This document shows positions 21,743 through 33,520 of a stretch of DNA of 64,000 nucleotides, piece by piece. The translations under genes were made by a program, and so were the position numbers. The stretch spans positions 1,426,001 through 1,490,000 of the forward strand of contig JANTQA010000010.1 of the NCBI GenBank assembly GCA_027625915.1, given 5' to 3'. The notes under the pieces are model-generated. The model had not been told where the DNA came from, did no database searches, and saw only the letters and a list, made by a program, of their open reading frames with translations. The DNA comes from Anaeramoeba flamelloides. Taxonomy: Eukaryota > Metamonada > Anaeramoebidae. Position 1 is the stretch's first letter; each line of letters starts with the position of its first letter.

Positions 21743-23389
21743 ATGCATGATTATGATGATGTTCCCAACATCTTAAGTGTTTTTGGAGATAGTGTGTGTG
21801 ACTTTTCTGATTTTGGAATTGAGTCAAATCTTCCTGCCGTTTCAAACGAAGACGTTGCTACACTTTTAGGAAGCAGTACTTCTGATCAAAGTGCAACAAA
21901 TGATGAATTGTCATTATTGCTAAGTCCACACACTGTATCGAACATTCTCCCAATCTCATTTGATGAACAACAAAATTTACAACAAAATTTTGAATACTCA
22001 AATGAAGAAAGTGAAAAAGTAAAATCCGACGTCTTGAGCAAACGAGTTGAAAAAGAGCAAGAACAAGAACAAGAACAAGAGGTGATCCCGAAAAAAAATC
22101 AAAAGGCATTATCTTTGAATAATTCGAACAAATTGAACGACTTGTACATTTCAAATAATCTGGATAACACAAATAATAAAAAAACCACAATGAATAAAAA
22201 ACGAAATGGTACACAACAGAACAAAAGAAAACGAAGAAAAAAAATCAAGGTCATTTCTGTTAAAAAAAAAATAATCTGTAATAACAAAGAAACTACCATT
22301 ACACAAAGGTTCCCACTCAATGGATCAAAAGATCCTCAAGAGATGACAAAGGAAATTAAGCAAAAAATGAAATTAAAGAAGCAAAGAAATAGAATCAACG
22401 CAAGGAAATGTCGACAAAGGAAAAAGCAATATATTGAAAATTTAGAAAGTAAAACAAAATTTCTTCAAATTGAAAATTCAAAGTTATCAGGACAAGTCTT
22501 AAAGTTAAACCAAAAAACTGTCAATTTACAACAAGAAATTGAAAATTTAAAATTAGCTTTAAAAAGATCAAATGAAAAAATCATTTTGCAAAACCAAACA
22601 AAACTAAACAAGGAAAACGACAACGAAAAAGAACCAAAAAATGGAAAGGCAAAAAGTAAAAAAATTTTTCAATTTATTACAAATTTAACAACCATACCAC
22701 CTTTTCATTCAGATCTTGTGATTAAAAATGAAAAACGAAAAGAAGAGCAAGAAGTGTGCCACCAACAGTACCATTCTCAGCAGCAGCAGCAGCAGCAGCA
22801 GCACACAAATATGATGGGCGAGCAATTGTTTAATAGAACAAATTTAAATAAAAAATATAAGGCCACTTTTTTTGTTATTCTACTTACCTTTGGTCTCTTT
22901 TTTACAAACCCTAATTTTATCGACGCACTTGCAGAAATATGTGTTGGATCTTGGAAAAAAACATTCTCGCCACAGTCACAAATCGAAACTTTTTTCTCTT
23001 TTTTTTTGAACTCATTTTCCAAAAAAGCTGCTTATGAGCTAGATGAGGAGCTAGTTGAGCTCAAATACCAACTTTCTTTTCAAATACGTGATCAACTTAA
23101 AGTCAATAAAGATCACAAACACAGCCATCAATATTTGGCTGATAATGAGAAAACGAAATTCAATAACCATCTTCTAGTCTCCAATTCAAATTCAAATTCA
23201 AATTCAAATTCAAATTCAAATACAAATACAAATACAAATACAAATCCAAATACAAATAAAAATACAAATAAAAATACAAATTCAGATATGGGCACGGAAT
23301 CTTTTTATTGCGACGATCAATCAATGAAGTCAAAAATTAGTGAATCTATTTTGTCTTCTTCGGTGAAAAATAAACGTTTCTCAAGCTGA
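21743..23389 (+). CDS. CREB/ATF6-like bZIP transcription factor with a transmembrane segment
   Basis: 548 residues from the first in-frame ATG at 21743; the frame is open further upstream but without an ATG. The N-terminal ~140 residues are acidic and Ser/Gln-rich, a likely activation region, then an EQEQEQEQE tract and Lys-rich stretches. The basic region (residues 212-229, KKQRNRINARKCRQRKKQ) fits N-x7-R (Asn216, Arg224) and closely resembles CREB/ATF. The zipper has six leucines exactly seven apart (234, 241, 248, 255, 262, 269). An 8-Gln run precedes a hydrophobic segment at about 374-388 (FFVILLTFGLFF). About 150 residues follow it, including RDQL (449-452), an RxxL site-1-protease-like motif, and Asn-Ser/Asn-Thr repeats. 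By analogy with ATF6 and bZIP28 it may be held in the ER and cut free under stress; this is inference, and the hydrophobic span is short. Confidence 0.85.
   Translation: MHDYDDVPNILSVFGDSVCDFSDFGIESNLPAVSNEDVATLLGSSTSDQSATNDELSLLLSPHTVSNILPISFDEQQNLQQNFEYSNEESEKVKSDVLSKRVEKEQEQEQEQEVIPKKNQKALSLNNSNKLNDLYISNNLDNTNNKKTTMNKKRNGTQQNKRKRRKKIKVISVKKKIICNNKETTITQRFPLNGSKDPQEMTKEIKQKMKLKKQRNRINARKCRQRKKQYIENLESKTKFLQIENSKLSGQVLKLNQKTVNLQQEIENLKLALKRSNEKIILQNQTKLNKENDNEKEPKNGKAKSKKIFQFITNLTTIPPFHSDLVIKNEKRKEEQEVCHQQYHSQQQQQQQQHTNMMGEQLFNRTNLNKKYKATFFVILLTFGLFFTNPNFIDALAEICVGSWKKTFSPQSQIETFFSFFLNSFSKKAAYELDEELVELKYQLSFQIRDQLKVNKDHKHSHQYLADNEKTKFNNHLLVSNSNSNSNSNSNSNTNTNTNTNPNTNKNTNKNTNSDMGTESFYCDDQSMKSKISESILSSSVKNKRFSS
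22778..22801 (+). repeat. Pure (CAG)8 tract within the bZIP gene
   Basis: Eight uninterrupted CAG codons encode Gln8. Other Gln codons in this gene are mostly CAA, so this is a microsatellite expansion rather than ordinary codon choice. Confidence 0.85.
23182..23284 (+). repeat. Hexanucleotide repeat coding for Asn-Ser/Asn-Thr
   Basis: AATTCA units pass into AATACA units by single base changes, encoding alternating Asn-Ser then Asn-Thr/Asn-Lys near the C-terminus of the bZIP protein. Confidence 0.8.
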
Positions 23390-23478
23390 CAAGTTTTCGG
23401 GGATCTTGTTATCAAATAGAAAAATCCATTTCGTTTTTTTTTTTTTTCTTTTTTTACACTTTTGAATACTTTTTATCT

Positions 23479-23573
23479 TGCTTTACTTTACTTTACTTTG
23501 CTTTGCTTTGCTTTGCTTTGCTTTACTTTACTATACTATACTATGATATGATATGATATGCTTTGCTTTGCTA
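23479..23573 (+). repeat. Pentanucleotide microsatellite, 90 bases after the bZIP stop
   Basis: Units CTTTA, CTTTG, CTATA and TGATA follow one another in blocks, the pattern left by repeated slippage plus point changes. It is probably in the 3' UTR. Confidence 0.8.
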
Positions 23574-26500
23574 TTTTATTGTCTACCAGCACCTTGTTAT
23601 CATTCTATTAATTCCTTAATTAATTTTATTTAACCAAAATTAAAAAATTAATTGAATGTCACCCAAAAATAAGAACAAAGGATTTCCAAAATAGTGAAAT
23701 TACGAAACTTCTATATTCTTGATCACTCCATAAAACAAAATTAGGAAATGGAAAAAATGAAATGGAAATAATTTAACATTATCCTTTTCGAATTATTGAT
23801 GTCTTTTCTTTTTTTATTTGATAATTCCCGATTAAAGCGATTAAAATTCTTTGAGTCAACAAGAAAACGATCTTTTTCTTTTTTGTTCTATTATTATACA
23901 AATTTAACAATCAATATCAAAGAATTAATATAATACTATATTATAACAAGAATTAAAGATAATCTAAATCTTTTTGATTTCAAAGATCTGAATTATTTTT
24001 TTTTTTTAATATTACCCTTTTTTATAATCTTATTCTTCTTAGATTTTTTTTTTATTTTTACTTTGGCCTTAACTTTTTATGTTTTTTTCTTTTCAATTTC
24101 CCTTTTTATTTTTTTTTTTTGATGTTATTGGTACTTTTTTTATTTTAAATTTTCCAAAAACTTCTAAAATTTTATGATCCAAACAAATAAATTTTAACCA
24201 TTACACTAATTTTTAATTTTTTGAAAAATCTGAATTTACTATCTTTTTTCATTTTTAATTCTCAATATTCTCCATAGAAATAGCCAGTAAACCGAAGGAA
24301 TAATATATAAAGGTAAACAATACAAATTACCCATTCAACTATTTCAGATTCAAAAATTTGTTTGGTTGATTCCCTAAAAAGTTTTATAACAATATTTTTA
24401 AACATCTTGAGTAAACAATATCTAATATAATAATACCCTAAATTCTTATTCATAATTTGTAAAATAATAATAATCAAATTTGTTTATTCCAGTATTATTA
24501 CTTTGATAAAAAATATAAAAGTTTTTCATCTTCATTTAACAGTAGATTTTATTCTTGTATAAGTAGAATAGATTATTCAATCTTTTTTAAAAAAAAATGA
24601 TTTCTATTTTTTGGACTTTTTACTTTTCCAAATTCCTTTTTTTTATTTTGGGTTAATATTTTACCCCCATTTATTGTTTAGGCGTTTGGTGTTACATAAG
24701 TGAAAGAACCATAATGTTATTTTTATAGTTTTTATATTAACAAACTATTATTTAAAGATAAAACTTTTACAATATAATCTCCATATCAAAATTTTTGACG
24801 ACTGTAAATAATTAATTGAAAAAAATATATCACCAAGTATTCAATAACAACGAATTATTAAATTTGATTTGTAAATCACTTTTCAATCAATCTAAATATA
24901 TAATAACCTGTTATTTTTTAAAATTTAAAAAAAAAACTAAACACTAAAAAAAGTTAATAACAATTATTCAAACTGATTTTAACAGTTTTTTTATAACTAA
25001 ATTTTACATATAAATTTTAACCAGAAGATTTTTTGTTAATAATTATCTGAATTTTAAAATAAATTGTGGATTCTCAATTTTATGGATTGTTTATTTAATT
25101 TTTTTGAAAAATATTTTTTTTTCAAGGATCGATTGCAAAAAAAAATAAAAAAAAAAAAGTCTCAAAAAAAAAAAAAGAAATACAAAAATATGAAAAAGCA
25201 AAACGAAAAATTCAAAGAAATTATGAAAAAGAAAAAGAAACGGAAAACAAAATTTTGAAAAAGCAAAATTAAAATTTGCAAAATTAGTAAAAATGTTTTT
25301 ATCCAAAAATTTAAATTTTTTTTTGGATTAGAATATGGGATAATACGGTAGAATTGCTTTTAATAACATTTTAAAATTAGCAAATATTTTTGAAAAATAG
25401 CGTAAATTAAATTTTACTTGACAAAAACTGAACAAGAGTGATTCTTTTGGGTATCTCTCTATATTACATCCAAAAATATCACTATACCTGAATATTTTTA
25501 ATTTTGTTTTTTGTTATTAAGTTTAAAATATTTTTTTTAATTTAGGTCGAGATCTTTTTTTAATTAATTCCCAAGAGAAGAAGTTAAAATAATCATACTT
25601 AATTAAGGTTTTTTCAAGTTTCCTATACTATGTATGATTAAGTGGTTTCTATGAAAAAATAGATTGATAATAAAAAAATCTAAAAACAGATATATTATAT
25701 TTATAATTGTTAGGTAGAAAGTATAAATATATTATAAACTGTATTTATTAAATCTTAAACAAATGTAACTTCACCCAAGAAAAATAAAAAACAGTTAAAT
25801 AATTTGTATTTTGTTTTGGTACATGTTATCTTTATTATATATGAATCAATCTGTAACTTTATATGACTTTTGATTTTTGAATACAATGTGTGCTCAAATA
25901 CATTTTCCCTATATAATATAAATACCTAGATTTTTGATTGTTTAAAGTGTACGTGATGCATTCATAAATCTAAAAAATTTAATTATTTTTTGTAAATTCT
26001 GGAGTTATTAGGTTTATATTTTATATACTATTTTAAAAGCTTGTCAACAAAGTTAGAAAAAAAACTAAAAGGGTCTTTATATAATTAGTTTTTCATTCGA
26101 GCGGATTATTAATACGAAAGTGATCAGCCCCATAATATTTAATAAATTCCCCTAAACCAATACCAGATTACATTGTATTTGTTATGAATGAATATTTGAA
26201 ATAGAAAAAATATTCATAAATTTTTCCAAAAAATAATTAATCTTAGGTTTTTAAAAAAGGTAATTATTAACCTTAATCAAAATGAACTTATAACATTATC
26301 ATGTAAACTGAGTTTCATTTAGCATTTTAGCTGTAAAAAATAATATTTTTTCTTGTTTTTTTTTTTGAAAAGCCAAATTGAGGTGTAACAATAAATTGGT
26401 AGAAGATAGATAAAAAAAATATTCTTTTCTATATGTATTCAATTGAATATTTTATTTCGGTTTTGTCTTATTTAGAGCTTTTACAATAATAATAATAATT

Positions 26501-27539
26501 TTTTATCGGGTTTTAAACTAAAAGTAAAATATAAGTGTAATCAAGAACCCAAAAATCTTGATTTTATATTAAATATCTTCCAACATATTATCATTAGACT
26601 CATCAATTCAAATTTTTTAAATTAAAAAAAAAAGTTCATTATTGAACCACTCTCAAAATTCATATGCTGTTCATGGGTGATAAAGTGAAAATAAAATTAA
26701 CATGGCGTAGTGATTAATATAATATAATCTCTTTTTTTCTGTTTCGGGGTATTACATTACTTTATAAGTGCAAAAATAAATACTGAATATTTAATATTGT
26801 TTTATAAAATTGTGATTTTTTCATTAACAGTGATACTGTTTTGGGTAATTTGTACAAGTGTCAGAAAAATTTAAAGTGTATTTAATCTTTTATATGACAA
26901 AAATTTCCATTTAATAAACCTTTGTAGGTATTTGGGTTTATTTGAATTTTAAAAAAAATATTTTCATTTTACTCTTAAATTTTCCACTCTAATCCACTTT
27001 CTTTCTTTTTTAAATACAATAAATTGTTACTAAATGGATCAAATATACGGCCAAGTTTCCTAGCTCTGGAGGGTATACCAGAAAAGTATCATCTTTAAGG
27101 AAAAAATCTCAACTTTATCAGAAAAATATTAAATATATAGAAATCATTTTTCAGCATCACTAGTGTGAAAAACCAAGATTGAAAATCCAAAGTTAGACAA
27201 ACCCAATACTTCAATTAACCTTCCATCTTGTTAATGGAATTTATACACAATATAACAAACATCCCAGTTCTTAAAAATCTTGGGGTTATTGAATTTCTTA
27301 TTTTTAGTACCACTGCCTTTTTTAAAAGTCTCTAGTCTATAAAAAAAGGGTCTATTTCGGGGTAAATTTTTTTAAATGGATGTGACAATGAATTTTCTTT
27401 AAATTTAGCTTTGGTATATTTTTTTGAATAAATAATAGTTTTGAAAACATTCGTATCATCTAAAAAACTCAAATAGAGGAAAAAATAACGAATGATAAAT
27501 ATTTTGGGTCCATCAAGTGCCAAAGAGTTGCATCGGGTG

Positions 27540-27725
27540 CCTAGATTTTCCGGGATCCAAACGAATAGAATAAAATCTTTAATTTTATTTTATTCTTTTG
27601 TATCCTGGGAAGCATAATTAAAGTTTCCTAGGTTTTTTACTTTTTAAAATAAACCAAGAATTAATTAAATTGTACTGTTTATTTCAAAAATTAAAAAAAA
27701 CACAACAGAAAATAAAAAAAAAAAA
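27540..27725. repeat. Family I-related stem-loop
   Basis: CCTAGGTTTTTTACTTTTT faces an inverted AAAAATTAAAAAAAACAC arm across ~40 bases, preceded by CGGGATCCAAACGAATAGAA, similar in layout to parts of 17185-17880 and 59990-60160. Confidence 0.4.
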
Positions 27726-29129
27726 AAAATATTTTTTCTAATTTAAAGGAACAAATAATTCCATAATAATCCAAATAATTGATTCCATATTGAAAATATA
27801 TTTGTCAGATTTGAAGTACTGTTAAAATATAATAAAATAGACTCTTAATTCGAAGCAAAAAAATTATCAAATTTTTTCCTCTTTTATTACAATAAAAATC
27901 AATAGAACCTGAAAAATTGAATTTTTTAACTTAAATTGTAAAATATCTTTAAAAATAATTTTTTGATAAGAGATCTTTTATTAACCACAAGTGTTTATTA
28001 TAATTGAAGTTATTAAAAAGTGCAAAATTAACAAATGTTTAATTTTTTTTTGAACAAATTTTTTTAATGCTTGTGATTTGCTAAAATAATAAAAAGTTTT
28101 CTGAAAAAAAACTTAAAAAAAAAAATTGAATACTATAAGAATTAACTCTGATTTTTTAATTATCCTTTTCACAAGTAATGACGTTAATGGTGCTCTGATT
28201 TCCAATTTTCCAAAACTTTTTTCACTCAAGATTTTTTGCAAGTTCTTTTTGTAGAATTAAATATGTTTTAAATTGAGAAAATGGATATGCTTCCTTAATT
28301 TGTAATGTTGAATATTTAATTTCAAACTTCGCCTTTCATAAAAAATCCTGAGAGTATTACTTTTTGAAATTACTTTGTGAAGTTTCTGCTAAGTTCATCA
28401 AAAAAAAATTTGCTTTTTGAAAAAGAAAACAAAATTTTGTTTTAACAATTGAAAATCTTTGATACAATTCATTCAATAATTTTCTTTTGGTTATGAGTTT
28501 TCAAATAGAATCCTTATGGTGTAAACAAACTAAAAGCCTGAATCAACTTGCAAAAGGAAATATAATTTGATAAAAATTAAAAGACTAAAAAACAAAAAAA
28601 AAACCAAAAAGTGGATCACTTTTCCAAATTCTTAAAGTAAAAAGAACACTAAAAAGATCAAACACAATTCGGTGTTCAGTGACGAACTGGATTGGATCAT
28701 GATTTTTTTTTTTTTTTCAATAAAAAGTTTTTATGTAATAAAAAATAGTCCATAAATAAGAGAGATTTGACTTAAGTTTGGAAATCTATCATCGCCAATG
28801 ATTTAATTGGTTCTGAATTTGTTCCCCAAAAAATCAAAATAAATACCCTTTTTTAAAAAAGTTTAATAAAAAAAAAATAAAAATTTCGAAAAAATCACCA
28901 AATTTAACCTCAACATAAAGTCTACACACATTTGAAAACAGTTTTCTCAAAAATAGATTGATTACAAATAGACCGAGTAACAAAATTTTGAAATTAAAAT
29001 TTGTAAATTTTTTTTACTTTTTTACCTAACGAGATTTCGCCTTCTTTTAAGATTGGGAAAGGGAATAAATTTTTTCAACTTCACTTTTAATTCTTTACAA
29101 AAAGAAGCATCAAGACAGCCACTTTGGTC

Positions 29130-30476
29130 ATGTCAATTCTCAAAAAAAACAAGAGCAAATCTAATCGGTGCAGGAGTTCAACGATTAACCAGACAAGATT
29201 AGAAAAGCTGATGTCGATGGGGAACAACACCGTGCGTGGGTTAAAAATTGAAAGCCTGGGTCTCTCGAATTGCCCCAAGGAAGTACTCATTGGAAAGGCC
29301 ATTTTCAAACGTGCTTATGAGCTGAATGGGAAACAGAAGGAAATCAAGGAAGAGGAATTGGAAACTTTTATGATCAAAAAATACAATTTATTTAAAACCA
29401 ACGTTAAAAATAGTAAACTGATCAAAAAGTCTCATCAAAATTGGCAGTGTTATAAATTTTACAAAAAGACTTCAGTTGAGTCTCAAATCAAGCAAGCTGA
29501 TTCTGAGCAATTTGATAACAAAATGTTAAAGATCCTAAAATTATTACGTGTTGCGTACAGATCAGATCCGCATCTGTTTAAAGGTCTGGAATCACAACAC
29601 TTCCAATATAATTACTGCGTGCCTTCAAGTGTCATTATAGAAAAATCGGCTTTAAAGAAATTGTGCAATGAAAACAAGAACCAAGACGAGGATCTGATCT
29701 CGAAAATTAAAAAATTGTATCGTGCTTTATCCTTTTTTTTCACTGCAAGATTTAATTTGATCAATATTACAAATAAAAATAGGAAATTCATGGTGTTCGG
29801 ACGGAACCATCCTTTAGACGAAGACAAGAGATTGCAAAAAAGAATCAACAAATACCTGGAGTCAACGCCCTCAAATGATAGTTTTAATAAAAGCCCCAAC
29901 CGAAATCGAAATATTCCAAAAATTACTGATCATAAACATCAAAAGCATTTAAAATTGAGAAATGCCAAGAGAATAAGTTCTAGTATGAATCTCAACGCGA
30001 GTTTTAATGTTAATAGTATTAAATTAAAAAAAAAGAAGCGTAAGCGCAATAAACCAAAAAAAATCAAACTGAAAAACAACAAAAGATCAAATTATTTAAA
30101 AGTTAATCGTCCTTTGGTCGAAAATAAACGAAAAGATTTCAAAAAAATTAAAACTGTCTCGAAACAAAAAATCCATGAAATGAATTCTTCAAACATTGAA
30201 ACATGCTCAGGCTCGGACTCGCCTTCTGATTTGGAAGGCTTTTCAATACAGGATTTTGCTGAAAATAAGAAAACTAGCTGGCCACAAGAGAAAAAGAACC
30301 CAATGAAAGTAGTAAATACAAGCCAACGGACAAACACCAAACAACAAGAAAATCAGGAATACAACGACGAAGAAATTCTTATTCAAAATTGGACTGAAAT
30401 GTCTGAAGAAGAATTGCAAGGTCAATTGATAGGTCTTCTTTTAAATTTGAAGAATAGTTTAAATGAAGATCACTAA
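29130..30476 (+). CDS. Unrecognised Lys-rich, probably nuclear protein
   Basis: 448 residues from the first ATG of the frame (MSILKKNKSK). The N-terminal ~240 residues look globular, with mixed hydrophobic and charged helices: RGLKIESLGLSNCPKEVLIG, then CYKFYKK and the KILKLLRVAYRSDPHLFKGL region, then LYRALSFFFTARFNLINI. From about residue 235 it becomes disordered and very basic, with a bipartite NLS-like stretch (KLKKKKRKRNKPKKIKLK, about 297-315), then an acidic Ser cluster (SGSDSPSDLEG). It ends in a short acidic helix (EEELQGQLIGLLLNLKN). There is no signal peptide, membrane segment or known catalytic motif. A role in chromatin or RNA biology would fit the composition but is only inference. 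Coding base composition is clearly above its flanks, which supports a real gene. Confidence 0.75.
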   Translation: MSILKKNKSKSNRCRSSTINQTRLEKLMSMGNNTVRGLKIESLGLSNCPKEVLIGKAIFKRAYELNGKQKEIKEEELETFMIKKYNLFKTNVKNSKLIKKSHQNWQCYKFYKKTSVESQIKQADSEQFDNKMLKILKLLRVAYRSDPHLFKGLESQHFQYNYCVPSSVIIEKSALKKLCNENKNQDEDLISKIKKLYRALSFFFTARFNLINITNKNRKFMVFGRNHPLDEDKRLQKRINKYLESTPSNDSFNKSPNRNRNIPKITDHKHQKHLKLRNAKRISSSMNLNASFNVNSIKLKKKKRKRNKPKKIKLKNNKRSNYLKVNRPLVENKRKDFKKIKTVSKQKIHEMNSSNIETCSGSDSPSDLEGFSIQDFAENKKTSWPQEKKNPMKVVNTSQRTNTKQQENQEYNDEEILIQNWTEMSEEELQGQLIGLLLNLKNSLNEDH

Positions 30477-32044
30477 ATCCAAAATCCAGAACATTTTGTC
30501 AAATAATAACAAAAAAAAAAAATACAAAAAAAAAAGATATAGTATTAATATAATTTGAATTGGAAATTATTCAATTATATTTATGTGCTAATCTTTTATT
30601 ATATATATATATTCCATATACTATACACGCTTCTGTATCCATATTGTGTCATCCCAACATCTTCCTATATTTCTTATATAAGTTGAATATTACTATTTTC
30701 ATTTATTATTTTTATATTTATCCATTTTATTAATTATTATTTTATTTATTTATTGTAATGTTTTTTTGGATATTCTTTTCTTTAGATTTGAAAACATATT
30801 TGAAAAAAATGTGTAAAAAATTTCTTTTTTTTATTTATTTATATATATACATTAATAGAAATCAAACTGTTTAATGAGTACTGTTCTAAAAAATAATAAT
30901 TTTGAAATGCACTATTTATTTGTCATATTATTCAAAATTTATTATTATTATTTTCTTAATTGATACAAATTATTTGAACTTATTCAAATTATGCTAAATA
31001 AAATACTAAAAAAAAAAAAAAAATTGTTAATTTTTCAATAAATAAAATTTTTTTATGTATGTTTGTTTTTTTCTGTTTTTTTTTTAATTCATTTTTATTT
31101 TGTTTCTTAAGGTTATGGACAACTTTTCAATTTTAGTTGCTTTGTCTTGCCTTTACGCCATAGCTATGTAACTTCATGCAGATCGTAATCAAAAAAAAAA
31201 AAAAATACGAAGCTCTTAGAAATTTCTTTTCTAAAAGCAATGGGATTTTTTTCGTAATAATAGGAAACGAGTTGAAATTATTTTTGATTTTATGATTGTG
31301 GAAAAAAAATGTCTAATTGGTTTTAATTATAAAATATTTAAAAAAAAGAAAAATTTTTCAAGTATTTTTTTACTTGTTTTTCCCTATTCATAAACATATT
31401 TGTAACATAAATTTCTCAAACTGGATTAATGCCTATTGTTAAAATCTTGAAGCCAAGTCAACATGAATGGAAAAAGAATAGTATCAGAAAATCGAAAAAA
31501 ATAATTTTACTAAAGTTACAATTCAATCTCAAAGTTAGAAAATTGGCAATTCTTAAATTTTGGTTTGTGTGACGTTTTGAATTATATTTTGATCCCAGTC
31601 GTCAATTTATTTTTTGGGGTTGGTTTTTATTTTAAAATGAACAAAAAAAGGCAATAGAAATCATTCGAAAACTCTAATATTCGGTACTATTATATAGACA
31701 AAAACAATATTAATATTGTTTTTTTCATTCGTTATGTTTTTTCATGGGTATTCAGATAATTTTCTAATCTTGTTTCAATTTATTTAGATCAAATTAATTT
31801 TTTTGATATTATGAGTGGTTCTGATTTCATTTTTTTTTTTTTTTTTGATACTTGAATTGTGCTTCACGTTTATAGATTTTTTAAGAGAACGTTTTAAATG
31901 GGATTGTGTTAAATTAGAATATATTTTTTTAATAAAATTTGGTCTCTTGTGTGATTAATAATAAGTTGGATATTATACGATGAACTAAGGTATTACCAAA
32001 AAAGTAGAGAATCTTTTTACATTTCATAAAAAATCATTTTTTTT

Positions 32045-32244
32045 TACAGTCAGTTTCACTTTTAAAGCACAAACTTTCAAGGGAATTTAAGGCACAAAAA
32101 AATCTCAAATTAAAGCACATTTTTTGGAATTGTGATTTTCACAAATTATTTTAGTAGAATTTGAATTTTGTGCCTTAATTTGAGATTTTTATTGTGCCTT
32201 AAATTTCGTTCAAAGTTTGTGTCTTAAAAGTGGAACTGACTGTA
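32045..32244 (+). mobile_element. MITE family A, copy 4
   Basis: Starts TACAGTCAGTTTCACTTTTA and ends AAGTGGAACTGACTGTA. This is the best-preserved copy: arms of ~90 bases pair almost throughout around a short A/T loop. Confidence 0.85.
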
Positions 32245-33024
32245 GTGAAAATATTCATTAATTAATATTTCCAAATTAATTTTAAAATTAATGCCGATTG
32301 AATAAATGGCTTAGGTATTTATTTCAAAAGACGTTGGATGGAATATTTCCAAAAAAATGAAAAAAAAAAAACAATGGCGCGTTTTTAGGAGAAAACAATG
32401 TAAGACTAATTTCAATAAAAAAAACTAGAAATATTGAAAGGGTACAAATGATTTTTTAAACAATAAAATGTATTTATATGTTTTCCATTCTATTTGAAAT
32501 TTTTTTGAGATTAAATAAGCAATGAAAACGATTTTTTCAATCAAAAAGAAAATTCTAAATATCAATTTTCACCCCAAAAAAATCAGATAAAGCCAGATCA
32601 GAAAATGTTACTATATTTTATTTATGTAATACAATACTAATAAAAAAGGGGGATTATTATCAAGAATAAATAAATGATGATTAATGATTTTGGAAGTTTA
32701 AATACTTTTTTGAAGATTAAGTTCAAAAGATATAGTTTTAAATAAATTTGCCCCACTTTAATGGAAATAGTTGAATAGTATAAAAAATGAACAATAGTTT
32801 TTTTTTCTTCAAGAAAATGAAAATATATTAAAGTAAATAAAAATATAAATTCTAATTAAAGTATGGCGAATAATACATTTTTATTTTTTAATATATTGAT
32901 ATTCGTTTCAATAACAAAATGTAGTTTTAGGAAAATTTGAATTAATTCAAATAAGGTTATTCTGATATCTTGCCATTTATATCTGTAACCATTTCCCAGT
33001 CAAAGGGTGTCATTTCTGGTGTGT

Positions 33025-33480
33025 GGCTATATGTATTTAAAGGGTTTGAATTGTGATTTGAAGAAAAAAATTATTTTACAATTTTCAAAATTGAAATGAT
33101 TTTTACATATTTTGCTTTTTTTTTTTTTTATGATACTTTTTTTTAACACATAATGTATTTGTAAATGTTTTTTTTATTGTGAGATGGATATTAACTTGGC
33201 AAAAACATGTTATTTTAATGTTATTTCAACGATGGGAATGGTTGAAGAGAAATCCTATTTATTTATATCCCGATTTTATTTGATCAACAAAAAGAGATCA
33301 AATGTAACATTATTGTTTTTTCTCAATAGGTGTCACTATACATTTTTGTTTTTCAACTTTTAAGATAATATATTAATTTCTTAGTTTAATTTTATATTGG
33401 ATATCAAGTATTATTTGATGTGTATTATGTAACTTAATTCTTATTTGTTCCCCATGGGTTAATTATAAAAAATAATTGCT
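33025..33480 (+). repeat. Dispersed repeat family L, copy 1
   Basis: Collinear with 42005-42425 and with the reverse complement of 58040-58470. Landmarks are TTTAAAGGGTTTGAA, AATTGAAATGATTTTT, AACTTGGCAAAAACATG, TTATTGTTTTTTCTCAATAG and TTTTTCAACTTTTAAGATAA. Confidence 0.6.
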
Positions 33481-33520
33481 ATTTGAAAAAAAATTTGGTA
33501 CTTATGGCAGAAACAAAGGT

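Larger units (their letters stand above)
23390..29129. other. Long gene-free stretch
   Basis: After a pentanucleotide microsatellite just past the bZIP gene, almost all of this is A/T-rich low complexity. Short frames near 24262, 25064 and 27332 are hydrophobic or Lys-rich chance frames. Family I reappears at 27540-27725. The last ~100 bases are the leader of the next gene. Confidence 0.55.

Noticed and set aside
25064-25306. Overlapping Lys-rich and Phe-rich frames
   Set aside because: Generated by poly-A runs; no conserved motif, and base composition equals the intergenic background.
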